DNA of 64,000 bases from Mycolicibacterium iranicum (GCF_014190915.1 NZ_JACHVU010000011.1:62001-126000), one strand, 5' to 3'. Shown: positions 41,909-52,779, numbered from the stretch's first letter. Made by a program: numbers and translations. Notes: generated from the letters alone by a model not told the origin.

Positions 41909-42409
41909 GTGAGGTTCGGTTTCCGCGCAAGGACAGCGTCCATCGTCGGTGCCGCGGCGTTCGCCGCGCTGGTTGCGGCCGCTCCGACGGCCATGGCCGA
42001 ACCCACTGCGCCGCAGCCGGTGCCGACGCCGGTACCGGGCCCCGTGCTCCCGGCCCCGGTGGCTCCCGCCCCCGCCCCGGGCGAAGCGGCCGTCGTCCCG
42101 CTCGCCGCGGGTCCCGTCGCCCCGGCCGAGCCGGCAGGCGTACCGCATCTGGCGAGCCCCGAGAACTTGCCGCCCGGCACCAGCGTCACCCCGACCCAGC
42201 AGGGCCGCCTCGGCTACTTCCGCGACCTGTGGCACGCGATGCGGACCCAGGAGGTCAGCGGTGGCGACGCACTCCTGCTGCTCACCCAGCGACCGATGAG
42301 CGCGTCGCCGTCGGGCGGCATGCCGGCCGGCCCGCAGCCGCAGGGTCCCGCGGCGCCGCCCGCCGTTCCCGCGGGCCCCGCACCCGTCGCGCCCCCGGTC
42401 GCCCCCTAG
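41909..42409 (+). CDS. Secreted proline/alanine-rich protein
   Basis: A 166-residue exported protein of unknown function. An N-terminal signal (RFGFRARTASIVGAAAFAALVAAAPTAMAE) likely ends at the AMA-E site; the mature protein is Pro/Ala/Val-rich with one ordered-looking segment (TQQGRLGYFRDLWHAMRTQEVSGGDALLLL). The GTG at 41909 has GGGAGGG upstream and is preferred over an ATG 39 bases earlier. The 3' end overlaps the convergent molybdopterin oxidoreductase gene by 4 bases. Confidence 0.75.
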   Translation: MRFGFRARTASIVGAAAFAALVAAAPTAMAEPTAPQPVPTPVPGPVLPAPVAPAPAPGEAAVVPLAAGPVAPAEPAGVPHLASPENLPPGTSVTPTQQGRLGYFRDLWHAMRTQEVSGGDALLLLTQRPMSASPSGGMPAGPQPQGPAAPPAVPAGPAPVAPPVAP

Positions 42410-44667
42410 CTCGCCGCGCCGGCCAAAGCGCCGGCCACGCTGTCTATCCGCGCGGGGACGTGCTTGTGCCACGGAGTCCCGGCATAGGCGTCCCGCCAGG
42501 CCGACGAGGTCAGCGCGTTCGGGGCGACACCGGGTGTCTGGGTCGTGCCGTCGGCACCGGCGAAGTCCAGGCCGAATCCGTTGGGCAGTGAGGCGTGCCC
42601 GGGCAGCATGGCCTCGCTGATCTCCACCGTCGCCTCGGCGACGCCCGCCGCCGTGGTGATGCGCGCGCGTCCGCCGTCCACGAGACCCAGCGCCTCGGCA
42701 TCCTGCGGGCTCACCCGCAGTGCTCCGTCGCTGTCCCGCTGCCGCCACGACGGATCCCGGATGATGTCGTTGGCGGTGAAGGCCCGCCGCTCACCCGCCG
42801 ACAGCACGATCGGGAATTCCGGGCTGGTGAGCCCGGCCGGCGCGTCGGCCAGGGCGCGGACGTCGGCGAGCATCTCGGGGATCTCCAGCGCGATACGCCG
42901 GTCGGGATGGGTGATCAGCGCGAAGTCCTCCTCGTACTCGTGGACCGTGAACGTGACGCCCGACTTGCCCTCCAGGATCGCGGTGAAGAGCGCGTTGCCG
43001 TCGGCGTGCCCGGCACGGCGCATCGCATCCGGGTAGGTCATCGCGGTCTTCTGCGCCAGGCCCCACAGCGCTGCCGCGCCGGAAAGACCCTCGGGCAGTG
43101 CCGGACCCAGCGTCTCGTACAGGACGAAGGGCAGCACCTTGCCCAGCCCCGGGTTCGCGCCGACGGCTGCCAGGAACGCGTCGGTGAACGCGGCCAGACC
43201 CTGGTCGGCAGCGCGCCGCAGCGGGATCAGCTCACTGTCGTCCACCGCCCCCAGGGCACGCATCAGGCGGGCCCAGATCTCGGGCTCGGGGAGGGTCCCC
43301 GGCAGCGGTTCCATCAGGGGGTGCCGCAGATGGAAGGTGTTGTGCGGGAACTCCAGGTTGAAGAACGTCGCCTCGACTTTCTCGAACTGGGTGGCCGCCG
43401 GCAGCACGTAGTGGGCCATTCGCGCCGTCTCGGTCATCGCGACGTCGATGACCACGAGCAACTCCAGTTCGGCGAAGGCCCGCCGCACCGCGTCCGAGTC
43501 GGCGACGGAGTGGGCCGGGTTGCTGCTCTCGACGATCATCGCGCGGAACCGGTCGGGGTGATCGGTGAGAATCTCCTCCGGCACCACGTTGCTGGGCATC
43601 AGCCCGCCGATGATCGGGGCGCCGGTCACCGGGGTGCGGCCCACCCCGCCCGGGCGGAACAGCGGCGCGAACGACGAATGCAGGTGCTGGCTTCCGCGTT
43701 TGGCGAAATTGCCGGTCAGGATCCACAGCATCTTGTTCAGGTACGAACACAGAGTGCTGTTGGGCGACTGCTGGATGCCGAGGTCCTCGAACACCGCGAC
43801 GCTGCCGGCCGCCGCGATCCGGCGGGCCGCCTTACGGATGAGCTCCTCCTCCACGCCGCAGCGCACGGCGTACTCACCGATCGGAACCTCGGCGAGCACC
43901 TGCCGCACGGCGTCGACGCCGGTCACGTGCTCGGCGAGAAACCGCTCGTCACAGAGCTTCTCCCGAACCAGCACCCCGGCCAGCGCGGCCAGGCACCAGG
44001 CGTCGGCCCCCGGACGGACCCGGAGGTGGAAGTCGGCCATCTTCGCGGTGTCGGTGAGCACGGGGTCGATCACCACCATCGACCGGCCGGGGTCCTTGGC
44101 GATCTCGTTGAGCACCACGCGGGCGCGGGGGAAGCTCTGCGACATCCACGGGTTCTTGCCGACGAACACCGACACCTCGGCGTGCTCGAACTCACCGCGG
44201 GTGTGGTTTCCGTAGAAGTGCGCGTCGACCCAGTGCTCACCGGTCTTCTCCTGCGCCAGGGCATTCGAGCGGTGATGGGAACCCAGCGCCTTGAGGAAGG
44301 CGCCACTGTAGGCCCCGCCGAGGTGGTTGCCCTGGCCGCCGCCACCGTAGTAGAGGATCTTGTCTCCGCCGTGGTCCGCGGCGATCTGCGCGAACCCGTC
44401 GGCGATCTCGCGGACGGCGGTGTCCCAGTCGATCGGCTCGTAGCTCCCGTCGGGAAGCCTGCGCATCGGGGAGGTGAGACGGTTGCGGTTGTTCTGGTAG
44501 TGATCCAGGCGCAGCGCCTTGTTGCACGTGTATCCGCGCGACGCGGGATGCTCCTTGTCGCCGCGGATGCGCGCAAGCCGGCGGTCCTCGACCTGGACGA
44601 CGATGCCGCAGTTGCATTCACAGAGAATGCAGGCGGTGGGCTGCCATTCCGTGGCCGGTCCTGTCAT
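42406..44667 (-). CDS. Molybdopterin oxidoreductase (FdhF/BisC-type, [4Fe-4S])
   Basis: A 753-residue enzyme of the DMSO-reductase family. The N-terminal iron-sulfur motif is complete (C13-x2-C16-x3-C20-x27-C48 with K50 after the last Cys), followed by MGD-binding domains (GKNPWMSQSFPRARVVLNEI, DPVLTDTAKMADFHLRVRPGADAWCLAALAGVL) and the C-terminal beta-barrel (SAGERRAFTANDIIRDPSWR). No Tat signal, so it is cytoplasmic. The family includes formate dehydrogenases and assimilatory nitrate reductases; no electron-transfer subunit is encoded beside it. It follows a TetR gene by 7 bases on the same strand. Confidence 0.85.
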   Translation of the reverse strand: MTGPATEWQPTACILCECNCGIVVQVEDRRLARIRGDKEHPASRGYTCNKALRLDHYQNNRNRLTSPMRRLPDGSYEPIDWDTAVREIADGFAQIAADHGGDKILYYGGGGQGNHLGGAYSGAFLKALGSHHRSNALAQEKTGEHWVDAHFYGNHTRGEFEHAEVSVFVGKNPWMSQSFPRARVVLNEIAKDPGRSMVVIDPVLTDTAKMADFHLRVRPGADAWCLAALAGVLVREKLCDERFLAEHVTGVDAVRQVLAEVPIGEYAVRCGVEEELIRKAARRIAAAGSVAVFEDLGIQQSPNSTLCSYLNKMLWILTGNFAKRGSQHLHSSFAPLFRPGGVGRTPVTGAPIIGGLMPSNVVPEEILTDHPDRFRAMIVESSNPAHSVADSDAVRRAFAELELLVVIDVAMTETARMAHYVLPAATQFEKVEATFFNLEFPHNTFHLRHPLMEPLPGTLPEPEIWARLMRALGAVDDSELIPLRRAADQGLAAFTDAFLAAVGANPGLGKVLPFVLYETLGPALPEGLSGAAALWGLAQKTAMTYPDAMRRAGHADGNALFTAILEGKSGVTFTVHEYEEDFALITHPDRRIALEIPEMLADVRALADAPAGLTSPEFPIVLSAGERRAFTANDIIRDPSWRQRDSDGALRVSPQDAEALGLVDGGRARITTAAGVAEATVEISEAMLPGHASLPNGFGLDFAGADGTTQTPGVAPNALTSSAWRDAYAGTPWHKHVPARIDSVAGALAGAAS

Positions 44668-44674
44668 CGCGAAC

Positions 44675-45262
44675 TCACTTTCCTGCAGCGGGGGTGATCT
44701 GCGCGCCGATCAGGGAACGCAGTTGTGCCTGAACCAGATCGAGCGGCTCGACGTTTCGCGATGCCCGCGCGACCACGATCGCACCCTCGAAGGACGTGAG
44801 CACCAGCATCGCCAGTGCCTCGGCGCTCTCCGCAGCGACACCGTCGGCGACCAGCCGCTGCTCGATCACGTCCTGCCAGCGCGAGAACGCCGCGGCGGCG
44901 CGGTCGATCACCGGGTTGGGCGGGTCCGCCTTGGTGGGGTCGCCCGACTCGACGGCGACCGCAACGACCGGGCAACCCGCGCGGAAGTCACTGCGCTGCA
45001 GCTGCTTTCGATAGCTATCGAAGAGGCCGTCGAGCACCTCGAGGCTCGACGACGCGCCGGCGAGCCGGTCTGCCATGAATTCTGCGGCGTAGTCCACCGC
45101 CTCGCAGAGCAGTTGCGTGCGCCCGCCGGGGAAGTAGTGATAGGCCGATCCGCGGGGCGCACCGCTGTGCGCGAGGACGTCGGCGATCGCCGTCGGGTGC
45201 GCGCCACGCTCCCGGATCAGCAGGGCCGCCGACACGACCATTCGTTCGCGGGGACTCGTCAC
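44675..45262 (-). CDS. TetR regulator of the LmrA/YxaF type
   Basis: A 195-residue repressor: helix-turn-helix TAIADVLAHSGAPRGSAYHYFPGGRTQLL and a C-terminal domain with the YxaF/LmrA-like FRAGCPVVAVAVES segment. The GTG at 45262 has GAGGAG upstream. It is divergent from a UvrA-like ABC protein across a TATGTA/TACATA palindrome and also precedes the molybdopterin oxidoreductase by 7 bases, so it may govern both. Confidence 0.87.
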   Translation of the reverse strand: MTSPRERMVVSAALLIRERGAHPTAIADVLAHSGAPRGSAYHYFPGGRTQLLCEAVDYAAEFMADRLAGASSSLEVLDGLFDSYRKQLQRSDFRAGCPVVAVAVESGDPTKADPPNPVIDRAAAAFSRWQDVIEQRLVADGVAAESAEALAMLVLTSFEGAIVVARASRNVEPLDLVQAQLRSLIGAQITPAAGK

Positions 45263-45290
45263 GGTGCAGGCTCCTCGACGCGCAGGATTC

Positions 45291-45310
45291 TATGTATGTC
45301 ACCCTACATA
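45291..45310. promoter_or_regulatory. TATGTA-N8-TACATA operator
   Basis: Perfect six-base arms separated by eight bases, 29 bases upstream of the TetR gene and 60 bases before the UvrA-like gene. Good candidate binding site of the adjacent TetR repressor. Confidence 0.6.
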
Positions 45311-45369
45311 ATCGGCGGCGCCTGCGGAACCCCGTCGTACTATCGGCGGGTGCCCAGGAGCTCACCTCG

Positions 45370-47741
<2,372 letters not shown>

Positions 47742-47754
<13 letters not shown>

Positions 47755-47790
47755 TTCGTCAACGCCGGCGTGACCAACTACACCGAAATC
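47742..47790. terminator. Large bidirectional hairpin terminator
   Basis: Perfect 15-base arms, GATTTCGGTGTAGTT (47742-47756) and AACTACACCGAAATC (47776-47790), extend inward through CGTCA/TGACC and ACGCC/GGCGT with one mismatch and one bulge. The left arm includes the UvrA-like stop codon and the right arm ends 4 bases before the convergent gene's stop. Confidence 0.7.
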
Positions 47791-47794
47791 GCTC

Positions 47795-48928
47795 TCAGAC
47801 GCTGGCGGCTTCGTTGAGCTCGTTGAGCGTGTTCGTCGCCTCGAGGTATTCCTGCACCCAGCGCTCGATGACCGTCGCGGTCTTCTCGACCTTGGTGAAC
47901 TGGCCGACGACCTGACCGACGGGGTTGAACGCGACGTCGACGGACTCGTTCGGATACTTGTGCGTGGCCGCGACCGCCATGCCGGAGACCATGTACTGCA
48001 ACGGCATTCCGAGCGGCTTCGGGTTGTCGGGGTTCTCCCACGCCTCGGTCCAGTCGTTCTTGAGCATCCGCGCCGGCTTGCCCGTGAAGGAGCGGCTGCG
48101 CACGGTGTCGCGGCTGGTGGCCTTCGCGTAGGCGGCGTGCTGGACGGGGGTGTGCTCGGACTCCTCGACCATGACCCACTGCGAGCCCGTCCAGGCGCCC
48201 TGCGCGCCCAGCGCGAGCGCGGCGGCGATCTGCTGGCCGCTGCCGATACCGCCGGCGGCGAGCACCGGAACGGGCGCGACCTCCTTGACCACCTGCGGCC
48301 ACAGCACGATCGACCCGATGTCGCCGCAGTGACCGCCGGCCTCGCCGCCCTGGGCGATGATGATGTCCACGCCCGCGTCGGCGTGCTTGCGCGCCTGGTA
48401 CGGCGATCCGCACAGGGCGGCGACCACGCGGCCCGCGTCGTGGATGTGCTGGATCATGTCGGCCGGCGGGGTGCCCAGCGCGTTCGCGATCATCGTGACC
48501 TTGGGATGCTTCAGCGCGACCTCGACCTGCGGGGTCGCGGTGGCCTCGGTCCAACCCAGCAGCTGCAGCGCGTCGTCGTCGCTGTGGTCGACGGGCACGC
48601 CGTGGTCGGACAGGATCTTCTTCGCGAAATCGATGTGCTCGTCGGGGACGAGGTCGTTGAGGGTCTTCTTGAGGACTTCCGGATCCATATCGGTGGCGTC
48701 CATGCCCTCGTACTTGTTCGGGATCACGATGTCGACGCCGTAGGGGTGGTCGCCGATGTTCTCGTCGATCCAGTTCAACTCGATCTCAAGTTGTTCGGGG
48801 GTGAATCCGACCGCGCCGAGCACGCCGAAGCCGCCCGCCTTGCTCACGGCGACGACGACGTCGCGGCAGTGGGTGAACGCGAAGATCGGGAACTCGATGC
48901 CGAGCTGGTCGCACAGGGGAGTATGCAT
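47795..48928 (-). CDS. Nitronate monooxygenase (2-nitropropane dioxygenase family)
   Basis: A 377-residue FMN TIM-barrel enzyme that oxidises nitronates or acts as an enoyl reductase-like flavoprotein. Landmarks: IEFPIFAFTHCRDVVVAVSKAGGFGVLGAVG, IAQGGEAGGHCGDIGSIVLWPQVV (FMN site) and VLAAGGIGSGQQIAAALALGAQGAWTG. From memory it matches Rv1894c in length and position. ATG 48928 has AGGAG six bases upstream; an earlier in-frame start lacks this. An exact KstR-consensus box lies 44 bases upstream, linking it to sterol metabolism. Confidence 0.87.
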   Translation of the reverse strand: MHTPLCDQLGIEFPIFAFTHCRDVVVAVSKAGGFGVLGAVGFTPEQLEIELNWIDENIGDHPYGVDIVIPNKYEGMDATDMDPEVLKKTLNDLVPDEHIDFAKKILSDHGVPVDHSDDDALQLLGWTEATATPQVEVALKHPKVTMIANALGTPPADMIQHIHDAGRVVAALCGSPYQARKHADAGVDIIIAQGGEAGGHCGDIGSIVLWPQVVKEVAPVPVLAAGGIGSGQQIAAALALGAQGAWTGSQWVMVEESEHTPVQHAAYAKATSRDTVRSRSFTGKPARMLKNDWTEAWENPDNPKPLGMPLQYMVSGMAVAATHKYPNESVDVAFNPVGQVVGQFTKVEKTATVIERWVQEYLEATNTLNELNEAASV

Positions 48929-48971
48929 AGTCCGCTCCTGGTATGGCCATGGGTGGTACACGATTCAAAAC

Positions 48972-48985
48972 TGAAACGTGTTCTA
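48972..48985. promoter_or_regulatory. KstR-consensus box
   Basis: TGAAACGTGTTCTA matches TnnAACnnGTTnnA exactly, with the GTTCTA right half common in KstR sites. It lies 44 bases upstream of the nitronate monooxygenase start and overlaps the stop codon of the upstream HAD gene. KstR is the TetR repressor of cholesterol catabolism, released by a cholesterol-derived CoA thioester. Confidence 0.65.
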
Positions 48986-49732
48986 CTTTAGTACACCACG
49001 CAGGCCGCCGTATTTGCCTTTGCCCGGGTTCACCACCGTCAGCACCGGCCATCCCTGCGCCGCGGCCATCGCGGCGAGCTTCTGGCGGGGGTTCACCGGA
49101 CGGGGATAACCGACCAGCGACATCAGGGCGATGTCCTCGTTGCCGTCGGCATAGAAGTAGCTCTCCTGCAGGTCGATACCTCGTGCGGCGCAGAAGTCCT
49201 GCACGGCGTCGGCCTTGCGTGCCCCCCAGATCACCGGTCGGGCGATCCGGCCCGTCAGCCGGCCGTCGTCGTCGACCTCGAAGTGATTGCACAGCACGTG
49301 GTCGATCTCCAGGTAGCGGGCGACGGGCTCGGCATGGATGGTCAGCGCCGACGAACTCATCACCACGGTGTGGCCGCGGCGTTGGTGCGCCAGCACCACC
49401 TCGTGCATGGCGGGGAAGACCCGGGAGCGCACCCGTTCGCCGAACAGTCGCTCACCCACCACGTCGAGGTCGGTCAGCAACTCCCCGCGCAGGTAGCCGG
49501 CCGCCCGCTCCAGTAGTCGCGCGAAATGGACCCGGCCGAAGCGGTAGCGCATCGCGGCCTCGATGACCCCGGTGACCTCCCCGATGCGGGCCTGACGCCG
49601 ACGGATGCGGTCACCGGCGTGCGCGGTGGCGGTGAACCCGTCGACGAGGGTGCCGTCGAGGTCGAAGAATGCGCCGATCGCGGGGCCCGCCGGAGCGGCG
49701 TCGATCTCGGCGACCGGATCCGGCGCGCTCAC
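48983..49732 (-). CDS. HAD-IB family phosphatase (SerB-like)
   Basis: A 249-residue haloacid-dehalogenase hydrolase. Motif I is FFDLDGTLVDGF, motif II the serine-rich VVMSSSALT, motif III a lysine in GARKADAVQ, motif IV YADGNEDIALM. Subfamily IB members act on phosphoserine or small phosphates, often beside acyltransferase genes; here none is adjacent. GTG 49732 is preferred; the frame stays open to an ATG at 49834 through Arg/Gly-rich sequence. The stop overlaps the KstR box of the next gene. Confidence 0.82.
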   Translation of the reverse strand: MSAPDPVAEIDAAPAGPAIGAFFDLDGTLVDGFTATAHAGDRIRRRQARIGEVTGVIEAAMRYRFGRVHFARLLERAAGYLRGELLTDLDVVGERLFGERVRSRVFPAMHEVVLAHQRRGHTVVMSSSALTIHAEPVARYLEIDHVLCNHFEVDDDGRLTGRIARPVIWGARKADAVQDFCAARGIDLQESYFYADGNEDIALMSLVGYPRPVNPRQKLAAMAAAQGWPVLTVVNPGKGKYGGLRGVLK

Positions 49733-49994
49733 CGAGCGCTCCCGCCGACCGGGCGCACCTGGTCGCTCCTCACGTCCGCGGGCACATTCCGCTCCTCGTA
49801 TCACGGTGCAGGCACGGGGCCCCTGACGTGCCATGCTACGGGCGTTGCCACCGCTCCTGGTTTAATCTGTGGCCTGGTCGCCGGAAACGGCAACGGTAGT
49901 TTGGTCTTGCCGGGTTCAGGATGCAGCCTGCGTGAGTTGCACTGGTGTGTGCCCTCGCAGTATGCGATGAGCGGCCTGACATGGAAGGTGAACT

Positions 49995-50384
49995 TTGGAC
50001 GAGCAACCAGCCGACGGCACGGCAAGCGGAGGCACAGCCTCTTCTACGTGCGTCGTCACTGAACGATGGGTCGACGGAACGGCCGTCGTCGCGGTGGCCG
50101 GCGTGGTCGACATGCTCACCTCGCCCCAGCTCGAGACGGCGATCGACTCCGCGCTGGAGCAGAAGCCCGGCGCGGTGGTGATCGACTTCACCGACGTCGA
50201 GTTCCTGGCCTCGGCCGGCATGGGCGTCCTGGTGGCCGCCCACGACAAGGCCGGCTCCGACGTGGCGATCAGCGTGGTGGCCGACGGCCCGGCGACGAGC
50301 CGTCCGCTCAAACTGGTCGGGATCGCCGATATCGTGAAGCTCTACGCAAGCCTCGACGAGGCGCTTGCGGCGCGCGACACATAG
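49995..50384 (+). CDS. STAS anti-anti-sigma factor
   Basis: A 129-residue STAS-domain protein of the RsbV/SpoIIAA type. The strand-helix motif with the phospho-acceptor serine is VVIDFTDVEFLASAGMGVLVAA (S73). When unphosphorylated it sequesters its anti-sigma kinase and frees a sigma factor. The TTG at 49995 has GGAAGG six bases upstream and is the best start. The HATPase gene 45 bases downstream on the same strand is the expected partner. M. tuberculosis Rv1904 is the apparent counterpart from memory. Confidence 0.85.
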   Translation: MDEQPADGTASGGTASSTCVVTERWVDGTAVVAVAGVVDMLTSPQLETAIDSALEQKPGAVVIDFTDVEFLASAGMGVLVAAHDKAGSDVAISVVADGPATSRPLKLVGIADIVKLYASLDEALAARDT

Positions 50385-50392
50385 AAGACTCG

Positions 50393-50417
50393 CTTAAGAA
50401 CGTGCTTGGTGGGGTAG
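50393..50417 (+). promoter_or_regulatory. Possible SigF-type promoter
   Basis: GCTT at 50393-50396 and GGGTAG at 50412-50417 are 15 bases apart, close to the mycobacterial SigF pattern (GTTT-N15-17-GGGTA). The -10 ends 12 bases before the HATPase ATG. This would place an anti-sigma-type gene under stress sigma control. One -35 mismatch makes it tentative. Confidence 0.35.
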
Positions 50418-50429
50418 CCAGCGACTGCC

Positions 50430-50876
50430 ATGATCGATTCCATGCCTCCGGCTGAGGTAGCCAATGCCGAACGCTTCGAGCGATTCGGCCTCGCTGCGGA
50501 TGCGGGCGCTGTCGCGCGCGTGCGCCGCGAGTTCACCGAATGGCTCCGGCAGTTCTTCGCGATCGACGACGTCCGGTGCAGCGACATCGTCCTGGCGATC
50601 AACGAAGCCCTCGCCAACGCCGCGGAATTCGCCTACCGACTGTCCGACCGGCCCGGCACGATCGACATCCAGGCGACCTACGACGCCGAGGAGCAGACGC
50701 TCGAGGTCTGCATCGAGGACCGCGGTACGTGGCGCAAGCGTCAGATCGAGCCCGCGCCGCGCACCCGGGGCCGCGGGATTCCGCTGATGGAGACGCTGTC
50801 GGACTACGCGACGATCGAGCCGTCGACCAGCGGAACCACCGTCAAGCTCGAATGGCGCGGCATCAGCCGCATCTGA
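50430..50876 (+). CDS. RsbW-like anti-sigma HATPase
   Basis: A 148-residue GHKL ATP-binding protein of the anti-sigma/serine kinase type. N-box NEALANAAEFAY (N58), G1 region EDRGTW (D97) and G2 region RGRGIPLM are all present. It would phosphorylate the STAS protein and bind a sigma factor. ATG 50430; the second Met (50442) is an alternative. No sigma-factor gene is adjacent, so the target lies elsewhere. It meets the convergent DAPDH-like gene without a gap. Confidence 0.85.
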   Translation: MIDSMPPAEVANAERFERFGLAADAGAVARVRREFTEWLRQFFAIDDVRCSDIVLAINEALANAAEFAYRLSDRPGTIDIQATYDAEEQTLEVCIEDRGTWRKRQIEPAPRTRGRGIPLMETLSDYATIEPSTSGTTVKLEWRGISRI

Positions 50877-51953
50877 TCACGCCGGCCGGTACGTGCCCTT
50901 TCCCGTCGCCAGCGGCAGGTCCAAGGTCGTCCGGATCCCCGGGGCGGCATCGATCACATCCGGGATGGCATTCACGATCCGCCCGGCGGCCGCCAGGATC
51001 GCCGCATAGTTGTGGTCGCCGTTGCGGCTGGTCGGGCAGATGTCCATCACGTACGACGGCTCCCCGCTGATCTCGACGCGGTAGGACCCGCCCTCCTGGG
51101 CCGGCTGCGCCCAGTCGGGCCGCAGATCGCCCCTCAGACGCGTGATGTGTTCGACGACGATGACGGGCTCGCCACCCACCATGCCCTCGATCACGAACCG
51201 CACGGCGGCCACGGTGCCCTTCTTGATGGTTCCCACGGCCACCTCGAAATCCTCGGGTGCGGGCTCCTGCTCCACGGAGTCTCTGATCTCGTCGACCTGC
51301 ACGCCGAGCCCGGCGGCCAGCTGACGGATGCCGACACCCCACGCCGCGCTCAGCATCCCGGGTTGGTACAGGAACGGCAGGTCACCGATCTCGTTACCGA
51401 AACCCATCACGTCGAACATCACCGTCGCCCCGTCGTAGGAGGCGTAGTCGGCGATCTCCATGGTGCGGATCTGGCTGATGCTCTGACAGGTGCTCGCCAG
51501 GGCGAGCGGCAACAGGTCGGTCACGAACCCGGGATCTACCCCGGTGATGAAGACACTCGAATTACCTTGTCGCGCCGCAGTTTCGACCTTCTCGATAGTG
51601 TGATCCGGGATGACACCCCACGGATACTCGAGAAAGCCGGGGGAGGAGCCGACCACATCGATGCCCGCCTCGAGCAGCGCGCGCACGTCGGCCAGGGCCT
51701 CCCGGGGCCGGATATCGCCCATCGCGCAGTAGACCGCACAGTCGGGCCCGGCGGCGATCACGGCGTCCCGGTCGCTGATCGCGGTCACTCCCGTCGTGAC
51801 GTCCAGACGCGCGAGTTCGCCGGCGTCCTTGCCGATCTTGTCCTTCGACGACACCCACACGGCGACGAGCTCGAACCGGTCGTCCTCGATGAGCTGACGC
51901 AGCGCGAGGCTGCCGCAATTTCCGGTTCCGAGGAGCGCCACACGAATAGCCAT
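50877..51953 (-). CDS. DAPDH/dihydrodipicolinate-reductase-like dehydrogenase
   Basis: A 358-residue NAD(P)-dependent oxidoreductase with an N-terminal Rossmann motif (RVALLGTGNCGSLALRQL) and a C-terminal domain resembling 2,4-diaminopentanoate dehydrogenase (ITGVDPGFVTDLLPLAL, YVMDICPTSRNGDHNYAA). The family is often annotated simply as dihydrodipicolinate reductase, but lysine biosynthesis is unlikely here. Start ATG 51953. It shares a divergent promoter region with an SDR, with an exact KstR box between, pointing to sterol or related catabolism. Confidence 0.8.
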   Translation of the reverse strand: MAIRVALLGTGNCGSLALRQLIEDDRFELVAVWVSSKDKIGKDAGELARLDVTTGVTAISDRDAVIAAGPDCAVYCAMGDIRPREALADVRALLEAGIDVVGSSPGFLEYPWGVIPDHTIEKVETAARQGNSSVFITGVDPGFVTDLLPLALASTCQSISQIRTMEIADYASYDGATVMFDVMGFGNEIGDLPFLYQPGMLSAAWGVGIRQLAAGLGVQVDEIRDSVEQEPAPEDFEVAVGTIKKGTVAAVRFVIEGMVGGEPVIVVEHITRLRGDLRPDWAQPAQEGGSYRVEISGEPSYVMDICPTSRNGDHNYAAILAAAGRIVNAIPDVIDAAPGIRTTLDLPLATGKGTYRPA

Positions 51954-51984
51954 GGCGAGCAGTATGCGTGGTGCGGAACGAAAT

Positions 51985-51998
51985 TGGAACAGGTTCTA
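51985..51998. promoter_or_regulatory. KstR-consensus box in divergent promoter
   Basis: TGGAACAGGTTCTA matches TnnAACnnGTTnnA exactly and is a near-perfect palindrome (GAAC-AG-GTTC). It lies 31 bases from the DAPDH-like start and 34 from the SDR start, so one bound repressor could silence both. Confidence 0.72.
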
Positions 51999-52032
51999 GT
52001 TTGCGTCGGGGCGTGAGGTAACCTGTCGCCCC

Positions 52033-52779
52033 ATGGGACGCGTGGACGGAAAAGTGGCACTCATCAGTGGTGGCGCACAGGGGATGGGCGCCGAGGACGC
52101 ACGGGCGCTGATCGCCGAGGGCGCCAAGGTCGTCATCGGCGACATCCTGGATGACAAGGGTCAGGCACTGGCCGACGAGATCAACGCCGCCACACCGGAC
52201 TCCATCCGCTACGTCCATCTCGACGTGACCCAGGCCGACCAGTGGGAGGCCGCCGTGGCCACCGCCGTGAACGATTTCGGCAAGCTCAACGTGCTGGTCA
52301 ACAACGCGGGCACCGTCGCCCTGGGCCAGATCGGTCAGTTCGACATGGCCAAGTGGCAGCGCGTGATCGACGTGAACCTGACCGGCACCTTCCTGGGCAT
52401 GCAGGCCTCGGTCGAGGCGATGAAGGCCGCCGGCGGCGGGTCCATCATCAACATCTCGTCGATCGAGGGTCTGCGCGGCGCCGTCATGGTGCACCCCTAC
52501 GTCGCGTCCAAGTGGGCGGTCCGGGGCCTGACCAAGTCCGCGGCGCTGGAACTCGGCGCCCACAACATCCGCGTGAACTCGGTGCACCCCGGCTTCATCC
52601 GCACCCCGATGACCAAGCACTTCCCGGACAACATGCTCCGAATTCCGTTGGGCCGCCCCGGGCAGCCCGAGGAGGTCGCCACGTTCGTGGTGTTCCTGGC
52701 CAGCGACGAGTCCCGCTACTCGACCGGGGCCGAGTTCGTCATGGACGGCGGCCTCACCAACGACGTCCCGCACAAGTAG
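52033..52779 (+). CDS. SDR resembling 20-beta-hydroxysteroid dehydrogenase
   Basis: A 248-residue classical short-chain dehydrogenase. Cofactor motif GGAQGMG (13-19), NNAG (90-93), and the catalytic S142/S143-Y156-K160 set are visible. The order and wording of blocks (KVALISGGAQGMGAEDARALIAEGAKVV; STGAEFVMDGG) closely resemble M. tuberculosis FabG3 (Rv2002), a 3-alpha,20-beta-hydroxysteroid dehydrogenase (recalled). ATG 52033 matches this N-terminus. The upstream KstR-type box independently supports a steroid substrate. Confidence 0.87.
   Translation: MGRVDGKVALISGGAQGMGAEDARALIAEGAKVVIGDILDDKGQALADEINAATPDSIRYVHLDVTQADQWEAAVATAVNDFGKLNVLVNNAGTVALGQIGQFDMAKWQRVIDVNLTGTFLGMQASVEAMKAAGGGSIINISSIEGLRGAVMVHPYVASKWAVRGLTKSAALELGAHNIRVNSVHPGFIRTPMTKHFPDNMLRIPLGRPGQPEEVATFVVFLASDESRYSTGAEFVMDGGLTNDVPHK

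Noticed and set aside
42595..44697. Open frame of 700 codons on the plus strand
   Set aside because: It lies opposite the molybdopterin oxidoreductase. Its protein is Arg/Gly/His-rich with no recognisable domain, while the minus-strand frame has full family motifs. Such mirror frames are expected in high-G+C DNA.
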